Assembly (NCBI GenBank): GCA_049890035.1
Contig: JBMHCG010000039.1
Coordinates: 186,001 to 250,000, forward strand
DNA: 64,000 nt
DNA from: UBA11891 sp049890035
GTDB taxonomy: Bacteria > Bacteroidota > Bacteroidia > Flavobacteriales > Flavobacteriaceae
Reading direction: 5' to 3'
Shown: positions 17,385 to 27,805 of the stretch, one piece after another
How positions within the stretch are numbered: position 1 is the first letter of the stretch
Layout of the letters: every line of letters starts with the position of its first letter
Notes under the pieces: generated by a model
Told to the model about the DNA's origin: nothing
The model's database searches: none
Seen by the model: only the letters and a program-made list of their open reading frames with translations
Made by a program: the position numbers and the translations under genes

Positions 17385-20021
17385 TTGCGTACAAAGTCTT
17401 TTTATACACTCCAACTGTTGATATTTTTTCAGACACTGCTAGTGTTGGGGCAACAACCCACCCCAAGGCCATCGGCAAATGAAGCATCGGACACGGCAAC
17501 GTTACGACTGAAAGAAGAAAAAGGAGATAGTATACCAAAAGAACCCTTGCTTTTGGACAAGGTACGCTACACCGCCAAACAAAAGGTCAATATCAACCGA
17601 CGTGAAAATAAATTATACCTCGTCGACGAAGCTGAATTATACTACCAAGATATCACATTACGTGCTGGGTTAATCATTTTGGATTACAAAACAAAAGACG
17701 TGTATGCGGGACGAATTGCCGATAGTGTCGGTAACTTGAGTCAATTCCCTTTTTTCAAGCAAGGGCCTAATGAGGTCAATCCCGATTCGATTCGCTATAA
17801 TTTTGAAACACAAAAAGCCTTGATATGGAATTCCAAATCCGCTCAATCAGGTATGAATGTATTTTCAGAGTTTACCAAAAAAGAAAATGATTCCGTTTTT
17901 TATTTGAGTGGAGCCAAAGTAACCACTGCAGGAGACTTGGAGACGGCGGATTACTATTTTAAGACCAGACGGGCAAAATTGGTCCCTGGAGGAAAAATAA
18001 TTACGGGACTTACGAATATGTGGATTTCAAATGTCCCCACACCCATTGCACTCCCCTTTTCCTATTTTCCTTCCAATCAAGAATTGACCTCAGGATTTTT
18101 ATTTCCTTCCATTAGTGAAAATAACAACCGTGGTTATGCCATTCAGAATGGAGGATATTATTTTAATCTTTCAGAATATTTTAATCTCGCTCTGACTGGA
18201 GATTATTTTACTAACGGCAGCTATGGGCTTCGATTGGACACCAATTATCGCAAACGGTATAAATACAACGGTAATTTGAGTTTCCGATATGAAAATTTGA
18301 TCTCTGGTGAACGGGGTTTGCCTGGCTATGGAAAATCAACCATTTCCAATTTGCGATGGTCGCATAGTAAGGATCCAAAGTCAAGCCCCAATTCCAGCTT
18401 TTCTGCTTCGGTCAATTATGGAAGTAGTGATTACTATCAACAATCCGTCAATCAGCTCAATTCTCCTAATTTTCTCAATAATAATCTAAGTTCTTCTATT
18501 TCCTATTCTAAAACTTTTTCAGGTACGCCAAGAGTTAATTTGTCTGCAACAACTGCCCTTTCTCAAAACTCACGATCCAAAGAGGTAAATCTTACTTTAC
18601 CGACATTGCAGGCTAATATGGATCGGATTTTTCCATTTGCTCCCAAGACAGGATCTAAGAAAGGATTTTTCCAAAACATCAATTTTCAATATTCCGCTCA
18701 AGCAGAACAACGCATCATCACCCAAGAGGAGCAGTTATTTAAAGCGGGAATGTTTGAAAAGGCACGTTCTGGGGTGCGGCACAATATTCCCTTATCCACA
18801 AACTTTAAAATCTTAAAGTACATCAGTGTTTCTACCAATGCTACATACAATGAGGTATGGACCCCCAAAGTTGTTCGGTATAATGATTTTGATCCGGTAC
18901 TGGGAGAAGCTAGGAAGGATACCCTATCAACATTTGGTGCATTCCGACAATACAGTTTTGGCGCCAGTTTTGGTACCACCATCTATGGAACGTATAATTT
19001 TGGTGATAAAAGTCGTTTTCGAACCTTACGACATACAATTAGACCCTCAATAACCTACAGTAACCGTCCTAGTTTTGAGCGTTATTATGATGAATACATA
19101 GTGGATGCGGATGGTAATACGCGAGAATATACACGTTTTGAAGGAGCTCTTTATGGTGCTCCAGGAAAAGCCTTTTCCAGCAGTATGGGAATTACGCTGA
19201 GTAACAATTTTGAGGCCAAAGTTGTGGATAAAGACACTACAAAAAAAGAGTTAAAAAAGGTGGTTTTATTAAACAATCTCAACGTATCAACCAGCTATAA
19301 TATGGCCGCCGATTCCTTGCATATGGCCCCCGTTCGAGTCACAACGGGTTTATCTCTTTTAAAAAACAAAATGAGTATAAATTTTGGTGCTACACTAGAT
19401 CCCTATGGACTGAGCAGCGACAACAAACGAATCGGTACATTTCATATTGCTAATGGTGGGGGGCTGGCACGTCTGACCAGTGCCAATGTCAATATGAATT
19501 ATTCCATAAATAATTCAACTTTCGCTGGCAATCAGGCGGATAGAGAAGATGAACAAGCAAATACTGAAATAACCTCTAGTGGTGGACGTGATGATGATTT
19601 GTTCGGTCGATCGGCTAATTTTTACAGCCGGCAAAACAATACTGACGGATCCCAACAGGAAGTACCTGAATACCCTCCTTTCCAAACAAAAATACCATGG
19701 AATATGAAGTTTGCCTACTCACTTACTTACAACAACAATATCGGGCAACGAAACTTTACCACCAATTCATTGATGTTTTCAGGGAATATTGATTTAACTC
19801 CTAAATGGAAAATAGGAATTTCCTCTGGATACGATTTTAAGCAAGAAGGCTTCACCTATACCCAATTTCGATTTGATCGCGATTTGGATAGCTGGCGAAT
19901 GAATTTCAGCTGGGTGCCTTTTAGCCCGCGTGCATCGTGGAATTTTTTCATTGGCATCAAATCAGGGATGCTCAGTGATATTAAATATGAAAAAAATAGT
20001 GAACCCTACCGCAACCTATAA
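17385..20021 (+). CDS. lptD: LPS-assembly outer membrane protein LptD
   Basis: An 878-residue protein: signal peptide (about 1-20), an OstA/LptA-like periplasmic domain (about 50-190, VRYTAKQKVNINRRENKLYL onwards) and a large beta-barrel with alternating aromatic strands to the C-terminus. It inserts lipopolysaccharide into the outer leaflet of the outer membrane. The start is a TTG at 17385, usual for flavobacterial lptD; no ATG occurs before the signal sequence. ridA follows after 15 bp. The length fits the Bacteroidota family. Confidence 0.9.
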   Translation: MRTKSFYTLQLLIFFQTLLVLGQQPTPRPSANEASDTATLRLKEEKGDSIPKEPLLLDKVRYTAKQKVNINRRENKLYLVDEAELYYQDITLRAGLIILDYKTKDVYAGRIADSVGNLSQFPFFKQGPNEVNPDSIRYNFETQKALIWNSKSAQSGMNVFSEFTKKENDSVFYLSGAKVTTAGDLETADYYFKTRRAKLVPGGKIITGLTNMWISNVPTPIALPFSYFPSNQELTSGFLFPSISENNNRGYAIQNGGYYFNLSEYFNLALTGDYFTNGSYGLRLDTNYRKRYKYNGNLSFRYENLISGERGLPGYGKSTISNLRWSHSKDPKSSPNSSFSASVNYGSSDYYQQSVNQLNSPNFLNNNLSSSISYSKTFSGTPRVNLSATTALSQNSRSKEVNLTLPTLQANMDRIFPFAPKTGSKKGFFQNINFQYSAQAEQRIITQEEQLFKAGMFEKARSGVRHNIPLSTNFKILKYISVSTNATYNEVWTPKVVRYNDFDPVLGEARKDTLSTFGAFRQYSFGASFGTTIYGTYNFGDKSRFRTLRHTIRPSITYSNRPSFERYYDEYIVDADGNTREYTRFEGALYGAPGKAFSSSMGITLSNNFEAKVVDKDTTKKELKKVVLLNNLNVSTSYNMAADSLHMAPVRVTTGLSLLKNKMSINFGATLDPYGLSSDNKRIGTFHIANGGGLARLTSANVNMNYSINNSTFAGNQADREDEQANTEITSSGGRDDDLFGRSANFYSRQNNTDGSQQEVPEYPPFQTKIPWNMKFAYSLTYNNNIGQRNFTTNSLMFSGNIDLTPKWKIGISSGYDFKQEGFTYTQFRFDRDLDSWRMNFSWVPFSPRASWNFFIGIKSGMLSDIKYEKNSEPYRNL

Positions 20022-20036
20022 CCCTTAAAGAACATT

Positions 20037-20420
20037 ATGAAAAAAATCATCCGTACCGCACAAGCTCCTGCCCCCATTGGGCCGTATAACCAAGCAATTA
20101 AGGTAAATAACACCCTGTATGTCAGTGGACAAATTGGTTTGAATCCTGTAAGTATGCAATGGGTCAATGAAAGTATTGAGGCGGAAACTAAACAGGTACT
20201 TCAAAATCTTGCAGCGATTTTAGAAGCGGCACAAATGGACTTCAGCCAGGTCGTCAAAACAACTATTTTTCTAGACAATATGGATCATTTCCAAGACGTG
20301 AATGCGGTCTATGGAACCTTCTTCGATGAAGCGACAGCCCCCGCCAGGGAAACCGTAGCAGTCAAAACCCTACCCAAATCAGTTCGTGTAGAGATTAGTC
20401 TCATTGCAGTGGATGCCTAA
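20037..20420 (+). CDS. ridA: RidA family enamine/imine deaminase
   Basis: A 127-residue YjgF/RidA protein. Motifs are APIGPYNQAI, YVSGQIGLNP, and PARETVAVKTLPKSVRVEI with the conserved Arg that binds the substrate carboxylate. It hydrolyses reactive 2-aminoacrylate and related enamines made by PLP enzymes, protecting the cytoplasm. It begins 15 bp after lptD, so co-transcription is likely. The length is typical. Confidence 0.93.
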   Translation: MKKIIRTAQAPAPIGPYNQAIKVNNTLYVSGQIGLNPVSMQWVNESIEAETKQVLQNLAAILEAAQMDFSQVVKTTIFLDNMDHFQDVNAVYGTFFDEATAPARETVAVKTLPKSVRVEISLIAVDA

Positions 20421-20426
20421 AGCATC

Positions 20427-21293
20427 TTACGAGGACAATTCCAAACGTTGTTGGTGATAACTTACAAGCCCATCAATTGGACGTTTCACGACATTGCCCA
20501 AAGTGAGTCCAAATTCAGAGGAAAGTACCTCCTCGATTTCCTCTTTTAAGAAGTGGGATATGGAACCTACAAAGTGAATGGGAACCTCCTTTGCATTTTC
20601 GAATTGCAAAATTTGATGTTGTATAAAACGACGAAGCCCCCCTCTGATGATTTCTTTCATCAAAGGGTGAGAACGATGTTCTATCATAAACTTTGCAAAA
20701 GTTGCCAAGTAGGTGTTTGGATTTTCTTTGCGATAAATATTTTCTTTTATCGAATCCGCATCCAATTGGTATTCAGCCTCAAAAGGTTTCCTTAGTTCCG
20801 ATGGCATTTCATTAAAATAATAACTCCGAATGAGTTGTTTTCCATAAAAATTACCACTGGCTTCATCCATCAAAATATAGCCCAAAGAAATGACGCGCTG
20901 GTCAATATCAATGCCGTCATAGTAGGTACAATTAGACCCTGTACCCAAAATGCATACGATGGCAGGTTCACCTGTTTTTACAGTAGCATAGATGGCAGCA
21001 TAAGTGTCTTCCTGTACTGATAATTCGGAGTTGATAAATATTTTTTCAAAAACTTTACGAATCCTTTGTTGGGGACTACTGATTCCGCAACCGGCACCAT
21101 AGAAATAAAGATGCGTTACTGCTTCCCGGTTTTGATACAAGTCGTAATTATTAATAATTCGTTCGGTAAGAATTTCACTCGACAAGACTTGTGGATTCAA
21201 ACCCAAGGTTTGCGTAGAAAACAGCACTTCACCAGACTTGGATATGGCGTACCAATCGGTTTTAGTGGATCCACTATCAACTACTAATATCAT
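20427..21293 (-). CDS. BadF/BadG/BcrA/BcrD-type ATPase, probable N-acetylglucosamine kinase
   Basis: A 288-residue ASKHA-fold kinase. The phosphate-1 motif is VVDSGSTKTDWY (about 4-15), the phosphate-2 region is CILGTGSNCTYYDG, and FVGSISHF is the adenosine-side motif. This group phosphorylates GlcNAc or related amino sugars in the cytoplasm. It sits 6 bp downstream of gapA and pfkA, and the window also carries GH20 and NagZ-like enzymes that release GlcNAc, which supports an amino-sugar substrate. MurNAc or glucosamine are alternatives. Confidence 0.82.
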   Translation of the reverse strand: MILVVDSGSTKTDWYAISKSGEVLFSTQTLGLNPQVLSSEILTERIINNYDLYQNREAVTHLYFYGAGCGISSPQQRIRKVFEKIFINSELSVQEDTYAAIYATVKTGEPAIVCILGTGSNCTYYDGIDIDQRVISLGYILMDEASGNFYGKQLIRSYYFNEMPSELRKPFEAEYQLDADSIKENIYRKENPNTYLATFAKFMIEHRSHPLMKEIIRGGLRRFIQHQILQFENAKEVPIHFVGSISHFLKEEIEEVLSSEFGLTLGNVVKRPIDGLVSYHQQRLELSS

Positions 21294-21299
21294 AAAAAA

Positions 21300-22298
21300 T
21301 TAGAGTTGGTTTATGTGCTTGGCAAGATCCAAAAGTTTGTTCGAATAGCCACACTCGTTATCATACCAAGAAATAATTTTGAAAAAATTTTCATTGAGTT
21401 GCATACCAGCACCCGCATCAAATATAGAGGTGCGGGCATCACCAACAAAGTCTTGAGAAACCAAAGGTTCATCTGTGTATCCAAGGATACCTTTCATCGC
21501 ACCGTTGGCGTTTTGTTCCATAACTTTTTTAATTTCATCATAACTGGTTCCTTTACCCAGGCGAACGGTCAAATCGACAACCGAAACATTAGCTGTCGGA
21601 ACACGAAATGCCATACCTGTGAGTTTGCCTACTAAAGATGGGATTACTTTAGTTACTGCTTTCGCAGCCCCTGTTGAAGCTGGAATGATATTCATCAAAG
21701 CACTTCGTCCGCCTCTAAAATCCTTTCGCGAGGGGCCATCAACGGTAAACTGAGTCGCTGTTGTAGCGTGGACAGTGGTCATCAAACCTTCTACTATTTC
21801 AAATTGATCATTTAAAACTTTAGCCACAGGTGCCAAACAATTTGTTGTACAAGATGCATTGGAAACTATTGTTTGGTCGGCTATAACCTCGGAATGATTG
21901 ACACCCATCACAAACATAGGCGCATCCGCCGAGGGAGCAGAAATAACTACTTTTTTTGCACCGCCATCGATGTGTGCTTGTGCTTTTTCCAAGGTAGTGA
22001 AGATACCCGTACATTCAGCAACAACATCGGTATTCATGGCACCCCAAGAAATGTCCGCTGGATTACGCTCTGCTGAAATATGTATTTCTTGCCCGTCAAC
22101 AATAAGGTTGTTATTTTTTACGACAACGGTTCCATCGTATTGGCCGTGAACAGAGTCGTATTGAAGCAAATAAGCCAAATGATTGACATCCAATAAATCG
22201 TTGATCCCAACTATGGTAATGTCCTCTTGTTTCATTGCGGAACGGAACACCAATCGTCCAATTCTTCCAAATCCGTTAATTCCTATGCGTATTGCCAT
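21300..22298 (-). CDS. gapA: Glyceraldehyde-3-phosphate dehydrogenase, type I
   Basis: A 332-residue NAD-dependent GAPDH. The Rossmann start is RIGINGFGRIGRLVFRSA, the active-site Cys lies in SNASCTTNCLAP (about residue 150), and WYDNECGYSNK is the usual C-terminal motif. It oxidises glyceraldehyde-3-phosphate to 1,3-bisphosphoglycerate in glycolysis. It lies 10 bp downstream of pfkA and 6 bp upstream of the sugar kinase gene, as a three-gene sugar catabolism operon. Confidence 0.97.
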   Translation of the reverse strand: MAIRIGINGFGRIGRLVFRSAMKQEDITIVGINDLLDVNHLAYLLQYDSVHGQYDGTVVVKNNNLIVDGQEIHISAERNPADISWGAMNTDVVAECTGIFTTLEKAQAHIDGGAKKVVISAPSADAPMFVMGVNHSEVIADQTIVSNASCTTNCLAPVAKVLNDQFEIVEGLMTTVHATTATQFTVDGPSRKDFRGGRSALMNIIPASTGAAKAVTKVIPSLVGKLTGMAFRVPTANVSVVDLTVRLGKGTSYDEIKKVMEQNANGAMKGILGYTDEPLVSQDFVGDARTSIFDAGAGMQLNENFFKIISWYDNECGYSNKLLDLAKHINQL

Positions 22299-22308
22299 TT
22301 TGTTTAAA

Positions 22309-23292
22309 TTAAATTGATAATATATCCGATACCCGGATGAGTTCTTTATTTATTTTAGAATTTCCTTTGATTGCTTTCTCAAGGGGGAAAAGAACCATAT
22401 TGTCATTTTCTATTCCCACCATTGCGTTGGAGGCACCTTCACGAAGTGATTCTACAGCGAAAACCCCCATACGAGAGGCCAAAACGCGATCGAAACAGCT
22501 GGGTGTACCGCCCCGCTGCATGTGTCCTAAAACGGAAACACGAACATCATAATAAGGCATATTTTTTTCCACATAAGATGCTATTTCAAAAACGTTGTCT
22601 CCCGTCTTGTCACCTTCTGCAACGACTACTATACTAGAAGATTTCCCAGATTTTTCGCTCTTCTTTAAAGAATCAAGCAATCGTTCCAATCCCATGTCTT
22701 CCTCGGGGATAAGAATTTCTTCAGCTCCTGCGCCGACACCGGCGTTCAATGCAATATGCCCTGCGTCGCGTCCCATTACCTCGACAAAAAATAGGCGATT
22801 GTGAGAACTGGCCGTATCCCGTATTTTATCAATGGCTTCAATGACCGTATTTAGTGCCGTATCGTAACCCAAAGTGAATTGTGTGCCACTGATGTCATTG
22901 TCAATAGTGCCGGGTATCCCAATGACTGGAATGTCAAATTCTTTTTGGAAGATCATGGCCCCAGTAAAAGAGCCGTCACCACCAATGACGACAAGGGCGT
23001 CCAGTTGATTTTTCTGAACTGTTTCAAAGGCTTTTTTACGCCCTTCGGGAGTTCGAAATTCCAAACAGCGTGCGGATTTAAGGAACGTACCTCCTTTATT
23101 TACTATATTATTGACAGAACGGGCCGTCATGGGCTCCAATGTACCTTCAATCAGTCCTTGATATCCCTGGTAAATAGCGATGCACTCCAAATCGTAAAAT
23201 ATGGCTGTGCGAACGACAGCTCGTATGGCTGCGTTCATCCCTGGGGCATCTCCCCCCGAAGTCAAAACACCAATTTTCTTGATTGTTTGCAT
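22309..23292 (-). CDS. pfkA: ATP-dependent 6-phosphofructokinase
   Basis: A 327-residue PfkA. Motifs are GVLTSGGDAPGMNAAIRA (ATP site), VIGGDGSFTGA, PGTIDNDISGT with the catalytic Asp, and EVMGRDAGHIAL. It makes fructose-1,6-bisphosphate, the committed step of glycolysis. It is the first gene of the pfkA-gapA-kinase operon. A -7 box (TATTTTTG) lies 20 bp upstream of its ATG on the same strand. Confidence 0.97.
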   Translation of the reverse strand: MQTIKKIGVLTSGGDAPGMNAAIRAVVRTAIFYDLECIAIYQGYQGLIEGTLEPMTARSVNNIVNKGGTFLKSARCLEFRTPEGRKKAFETVQKNQLDALVVIGGDGSFTGAMIFQKEFDIPVIGIPGTIDNDISGTQFTLGYDTALNTVIEAIDKIRDTASSHNRLFFVEVMGRDAGHIALNAGVGAGAEEILIPEEDMGLERLLDSLKKSEKSGKSSSIVVVAEGDKTGDNVFEIASYVEKNMPYYDVRVSVLGHMQRGGTPSCFDRVLASRMGVFAVESLREGASNAMVGIENDNMVLFPLEKAIKGNSKINKELIRVSDILSI

Positions 23293-23311
23293 GCCTTCAA
23301 TTTGGTCACCC

Positions 23312-23319
23312 CAAAAATA
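23312..23319 (-). promoter_or_regulatory. Candidate -7 promoter element of pfkA operon
   Basis: On the minus strand the sequence reads TATTTTTG, a perfect TAnnTTTG. Transcription would start about 14 nt before the pfkA ATG. No clear -33 TTTG at the right spacing was seen, so this is a candidate only. Confidence 0.45.
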
Positions 23320-23372
23320 ATATTTCTAATGAGTTTTTTTATCTAAAACCGATAAATTCAATGGAAGACGCC

Positions 23373-26300
23373 TCACCTCTTGTTTTTATTACGAAACTCA
23401 ACAATACTTGGTGCTTCTTGAGAAATAGAACTTTTTTGGATGCTATCCCGATAGGCTCGTTTTTTGATTTTTTGTATCAACTCACGAAAACTATTGAAAT
23501 CAACATCATAAGACAGCCCCACGCCTTGGGTATATCCAAAATCTTCGCCAATATATCGGAATTCATTTTCTTTATTAAAAACCTTGGCACGAAGGGTGCC
23601 ATCTTCATTAAGGATAAAATCAATTTGAACATCCCCCACCACTTGGGTTTGAACAACCCCACCCACGGGAACTCCAATTTTTCCGTTAACTAAAATTTTA
23701 TCACTTATTTGTGTACTTAGTGTCAAACCCAATCGATCTTCCGTTTCGATAGCCATCTCGTTGTTGCGATCGCCTTGTAAATAATTGACACCTACTTTGA
23801 GTTTTTCATCACTCTCACCCAATAAGGATGACAAAACATCTGATGCTTTCTCGTACAAATTATTTGTTATCCCCTGAACAGATACACTCACGTCGCTAAT
23901 GAAAACCCCTTGTGACAACAATGATATGGCCTGTAGTTGACTCCGTTGCGGATCCGCTAGTCGGTAATTGATTTCTGAAACAACTACATTGTTGGTGTTG
24001 GGAAAGGCAATCGAAAAGCTTGGGTCATCAGGTTGCAATAAATTCCCTTGCAAGCGAATGGCAACTTCAGTGGGAATCTTTCTGTTAAAATTAGGATTGT
24101 CCAATAGCAAAGCAGGATTGGCCCCACCAGGCACTGCATAAATTGCTTCCATATTCATTTGTGCACCCAATGGATCCCCTTCCCAGCTTACTGTTCCACC
24201 CGGCTGTAGATTAAACTTTTTATCAATCAATCCAAGGTTTTTAAAATTATAAATCCCTTCGGTAGTCAAAAAGTCACCCCACATATTAAACTTGTCATCC
24301 GTATTGATTTCCATCAAAAGGGTACCCACCCCTTTGCCAGACAAGGAACTATTGGTTTCAGGATCAATAACAATTTCGATGGTTGCATCGTTGGTCACAT
24401 CCAACTCAAAGTCCATTTCGAAAACATTTCCCGCAGCTTTTGGTCTTGTTTGAACGGCACCTTGTTCACTCCCTTCCTTTTTAGAGATAAAATCGATAAA
24501 AGAAGTATCGACCAAACCATAATCATCCGTCCATGGAATTTTGAAATCGGTTCCTTTTTGGGTTTGTCCATCCAAGGTTAAATGAAGAGATTTTGTTGGT
24601 CCTTTTAATTTTCCAGAACCTCCAAAATATCCTTGTCCATAAAAAATACGTTCAGGAGATTCTTCAAGATCAAAAATCAGAATTCGATCAGAAGCCAAAT
24701 CAAAGTCCAGTGACCAATTTTTAAAATTCTGATGGGAAAACGTTCCAGATAAGACCCCTTTGGTATCAAAACGATTGTCTTCAAAAGGGACTCGAGAAAA
24801 TGTGAAAGATTGGTTGGTAAGGGCTACCTCGGCTCTATCAGAAAATGAATAATTTACGTTTATGTAGGGAATTTGAAGACCACTTTTGGTCAAACGTAAA
24901 CGACCGTCATGGCGCAATTGGGACAAAGGACCCCATAAATTAGCACTGCCACTTGCCTCACCACGAATAAAATCCAAACTGCCTTTGGCCAAAGGATTAA
25001 GGAAATCCAATTCAAAACGATCAAAATCTAAATCCAAATTTAGATTGGGACCCTCTGACCCATTATACAAAGTACCCGCTACTATGAGTTTTTTTCGACC
25101 TGAGCCGGCCAAGTTAAGATTGATGTTATAGGTTCCTAATTGGGTGTTCCCATTCGATTCTAAATCCAACCTCCCCATGGGCTCTTGATTGAGAATTAAT
25201 CGTTCTATTTGTGAAGTGAATTGAAAATCATTGGAGGCAGTCGATCGAATCGCTTTCAATCGCGAGGATAGGACCCCTCCTATCCGAAAGTTTTTCTGAG
25301 AGGGAAGGACACTTTTCAAATCAACAGAATCCAGTTCGGCTTCAACAGAAAATGAATTTTTTGAGGCGTAAAATCCCGAACCCCTAATTTTTTGTTCTCC
25401 AGAAGTTGCTGAAAAATTCCCAACGACCAGTGCCTTGTCATTTAGTCGATACTGAAGGGTTGCCGCATTGGGACTTGACTCAGAAAGTTCCCAATTGTTT
25501 CCTTTGAATCGGATGGTTGAGGGATACAATTGAAAACGCAATTCTTTATCGGGGACAACAGTATGTAATGCTTGAAGATGATAGTTGTCATTTTTTTCTG
25601 GGCCACCCCGCGCCTTGATATCTAGAAAAAGTCCGTCTTTTTTGGAACTACTAACAATACTCAATGAATCAAAAACATAGGTTTTAAATTCAAATCGATC
25701 CGCATAAAAAATATTGGATTGACTTTCAGATTCGGGTTTTAAAGCCAATACCAGTCCCTGCAATACAGTATTTTTATACTTTAAAAAAGGAGCATTCAAA
25801 TTTAAACGACCCAGACCGGGATCGGCGTGAAGCAAGCCTTTGATGGTAAAATCTTTTTCAATGTTCCATTCGGGTAAAACACCACGTAGAGCTTTTTTTG
25901 AGAGAAGCACATCGACCAAAGCATTTTGAGGTGACTTAAAGGAAAGAGGTACTACAAAGGGATACGCGCGGCTAAGCGTGTTTTGCAAAAGCTGTCCCAA
26001 TTGGGAAAGTTTGTAATTCCCACGAATACTTCCCTGAATCAGATCCGATTCTACGATAGCAAGGGTACGATATAGATTTTTGGTATGGGATTGAAGAATA
26101 AAATCATCAAAAGAGACCGATTCTTTGGGATTGGTAAAAATCCAATCTGAAAATTGAAAATTACCATTGATGTCATCGGGTTGAAAACCCGTGAACCGTG
26201 CTTTTACAATGCCCTTTATTTGGGATTTCCCAAAACCTGAAAAGGAATGAAAGAGACCCAAATCTAATTTATTGATTTGCAGTTGAAAAGTGTTTATGGC

Positions 26301-27734
26301 CATTGTATTCTGGGGTTCGACAAGAAATTGAAACGCCCCCTGAAGAAGCGGATCATTTGAGTTGATGAATCCTTTCCACTGTCCCTTTTCAAATTCCCCT
26401 TCACTGTTAATATTTACTATGGGTTGTTGGTCAAAGGCGATATGTCCAAAAGAACTCTTCCAACGCAGCTCCTTAATTTTCTTATTTTGCCTTTGGAAAG
26501 ACAACTGCAATAACCCGTCCATCTGGTGAAGTGGATATGTGCTAATGATGTTTTTTATATTCCAATTAGCTGCTTTCAGTTGGGCACTAGCCGTTTCAAT
26601 CCCCTCTTTCTTTTTGAATAAACTCGCCTGTATGGTAAGCTGCCCTTTTTCTTGATGTAGAATACCCTCTAGACTGCTATGGTTGGTTGTGATGCTTGAT
26701 GTGCCAGAAAACACAAAAGGAATACTCGGATTTATTTTTTGCCAAGCCGCAGGTAGGAGCTTTCGGATGGCTTCGGTTCGGAACAAACTGGATGAGAAGT
26801 TGAGGGTATCAATCGAGAGGTTTATATTTTTAAAATTTCTTCGACTATCCAAAGCAATACGAGCAGATGATTGTAGCTTAAATGCATCCGATTCAAGGAA
26901 TAGCGAATCCATTTGAAAGGCATCTAAGGTCCCCTTGCCAGTAATCGTGGCACGTAGCGGGTTTGGGTAATATTCATCCCATCCCAAATCTTTCAAATCC
27001 AACGAATTGGCATAAACGTTTAGGGCCAGCGAATCGATGGATTGTGATCTCGGATTAACAACAATGTTGGCAAACCCATCCACATGGCTAGTGGCCGTAT
27101 TTAAAGAAAAAGAATCTATAGCGATTTTATTTACCGTTCGTTGGAACGATGTTGATAGGGACTTGACCGAACCCCAATGATCACTTTCAAAGGATAAATT
27201 GCTCAGTGTTCCTTGCCATTTGTTGGAACGCACTTGAAAGAATGGCATACCAAATGCCAAAGCCTTTAACTGTATTGGTTTTGATCCGAATGCAGGATGC
27301 TCTATCAAAATACTCCCCTCCGAGAAAAGTAAGTTATTTATAATGAATTGGTTTCCAGTTTGTTTGGGTTCCGAATGAAGGTTTAACCGTTGGATAAAAT
27401 ACGCCAGGTTTGTCAAGCTATCGCCTTCATATTGTTTCAATCGCAAATCAAAACCTTTCAAACGGGCAGCATCAAAAAGGATACTTCCATTAAGAGCTTG
27501 GCCAGCATCCACCAGTCGGGCTTGGAATTGATCGATGTAAAAAAGTGTATCCTGATGGTGATCCATTCCAATCACGCCATTGAAATTAATGTTCCCTAAC
27601 AAATCGATTTTGATCTTTGTAATCTGCCAGTTTGTATTGGTCTTTTCTTGAAGGGATTTTGTAAAGCGTAGGGCCAACCCTGTTTGTATGGAGGGCAAAG
27701 AAAGAACCACCACAATACCTGTCACCAATAGCAT
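23373..27734 (-). CDS. tamB: Translocation and assembly module protein TamB
   Basis: A protein of at least 1453 residues: an N-terminal membrane anchor, a very long region of repeating beta-strand segments (the lipid-groove AsmA-like fold) and a C-terminal TamB (DUF490) domain over about the last 350 residues (FEMDFELDVTNDATIEI onwards). TamB bridges the inner and outer membranes and moves lipids or helps insert outer-membrane proteins. The first ATG (27732-27734) falls inside the membrane anchor. The frame continues upstream for 23 codons with a Lys/Arg-rich lead-in (KIQLNIKRSYKISLGLTIVF), but it has no ATG, GTG or TTG. The true start is probably a rarer codon upstream. Confidence 0.88.
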   Translation of the reverse strand: MLLVTGIVVVLSLPSIQTGLALRFTKSLQEKTNTNWQITKIKIDLLGNINFNGVIGMDHHQDTLFYIDQFQARLVDAGQALNGSILFDAARLKGFDLRLKQYEGDSLTNLAYFIQRLNLHSEPKQTGNQFIINNLLFSEGSILIEHPAFGSKPIQLKALAFGMPFFQVRSNKWQGTLSNLSFESDHWGSVKSLSTSFQRTVNKIAIDSFSLNTATSHVDGFANIVVNPRSQSIDSLALNVYANSLDLKDLGWDEYYPNPLRATITGKGTLDAFQMDSLFLESDAFKLQSSARIALDSRRNFKNINLSIDTLNFSSSLFRTEAIRKLLPAAWQKINPSIPFVFSGTSSITTNHSSLEGILHQEKGQLTIQASLFKKKEGIETASAQLKAANWNIKNIISTYPLHQMDGLLQLSFQRQNKKIKELRWKSSFGHIAFDQQPIVNINSEGEFEKGQWKGFINSNDPLLQGAFQFLVEPQNTMAINTFQLQINKLDLGLFHSFSGFGKSQIKGIVKARFTGFQPDDINGNFQFSDWIFTNPKESVSFDDFILQSHTKNLYRTLAIVESDLIQGSIRGNYKLSQLGQLLQNTLSRAYPFVVPLSFKSPQNALVDVLLSKKALRGVLPEWNIEKDFTIKGLLHADPGLGRLNLNAPFLKYKNTVLQGLVLALKPESESQSNIFYADRFEFKTYVFDSLSIVSSSKKDGLFLDIKARGGPEKNDNYHLQALHTVVPDKELRFQLYPSTIRFKGNNWELSESSPNAATLQYRLNDKALVVGNFSATSGEQKIRGSGFYASKNSFSVEAELDSVDLKSVLPSQKNFRIGGVLSSRLKAIRSTASNDFQFTSQIERLILNQEPMGRLDLESNGNTQLGTYNINLNLAGSGRKKLIVAGTLYNGSEGPNLNLDLDFDRFELDFLNPLAKGSLDFIRGEASGSANLWGPLSQLRHDGRLRLTKSGLQIPYINVNYSFSDRAEVALTNQSFTFSRVPFEDNRFDTKGVLSGTFSHQNFKNWSLDFDLASDRILIFDLEESPERIFYGQGYFGGSGKLKGPTKSLHLTLDGQTQKGTDFKIPWTDDYGLVDTSFIDFISKKEGSEQGAVQTRPKAAGNVFEMDFELDVTNDATIEIVIDPETNSSLSGKGVGTLLMEINTDDKFNMWGDFLTTEGIYNFKNLGLIDKKFNLQPGGTVSWEGDPLGAQMNMEAIYAVPGGANPALLLDNPNFNRKIPTEVAIRLQGNLLQPDDPSFSIAFPNTNNVVVSEINYRLADPQRSQLQAISLLSQGVFISDVSVSVQGITNNLYEKASDVLSSLLGESDEKLKVGVNYLQGDRNNEMAIETEDRLGLTLSTQISDKILVNGKIGVPVGGVVQTQVVGDVQIDFILNEDGTLRAKVFNKENEFRYIGEDFGYTQGVGLSYDVDFNSFRELIQKIKKRAYRDSIQKSSISQEAPSIVEFRNKNKR

Positions 27735-27788
27735 AAATACAATCGTGAGACCTAATGATATTTTGTACGACCTTTTGATATTAAGCTG

Positions 27789-27796
27789 TATTTTTG
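27789..27796 (+). promoter_or_regulatory. Candidate -7 promoter element of tsaD operon
   Basis: TATTTTTG fits TAnnTTTG and lies 9 bp before the first tsaD ATG, so the message would have a very short leader. TTTG copies at 27762 and 27774 are not at the ideal 19-bp spacing. Confidence 0.4.
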
Positions 27797-27805
27797 TTTT
27801 CCATT

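Noticed and set aside
20427..23292. Unusual glycolysis operon
   Set aside because: pfkA-gapA next to a BadF-type sugar kinase is an ordinary arrangement in this family.
23373..27734. Several open frames on the plus strand across tamB
   Set aside because: They lie wholly antisense to a well-supported gene and encode no recognisable protein.
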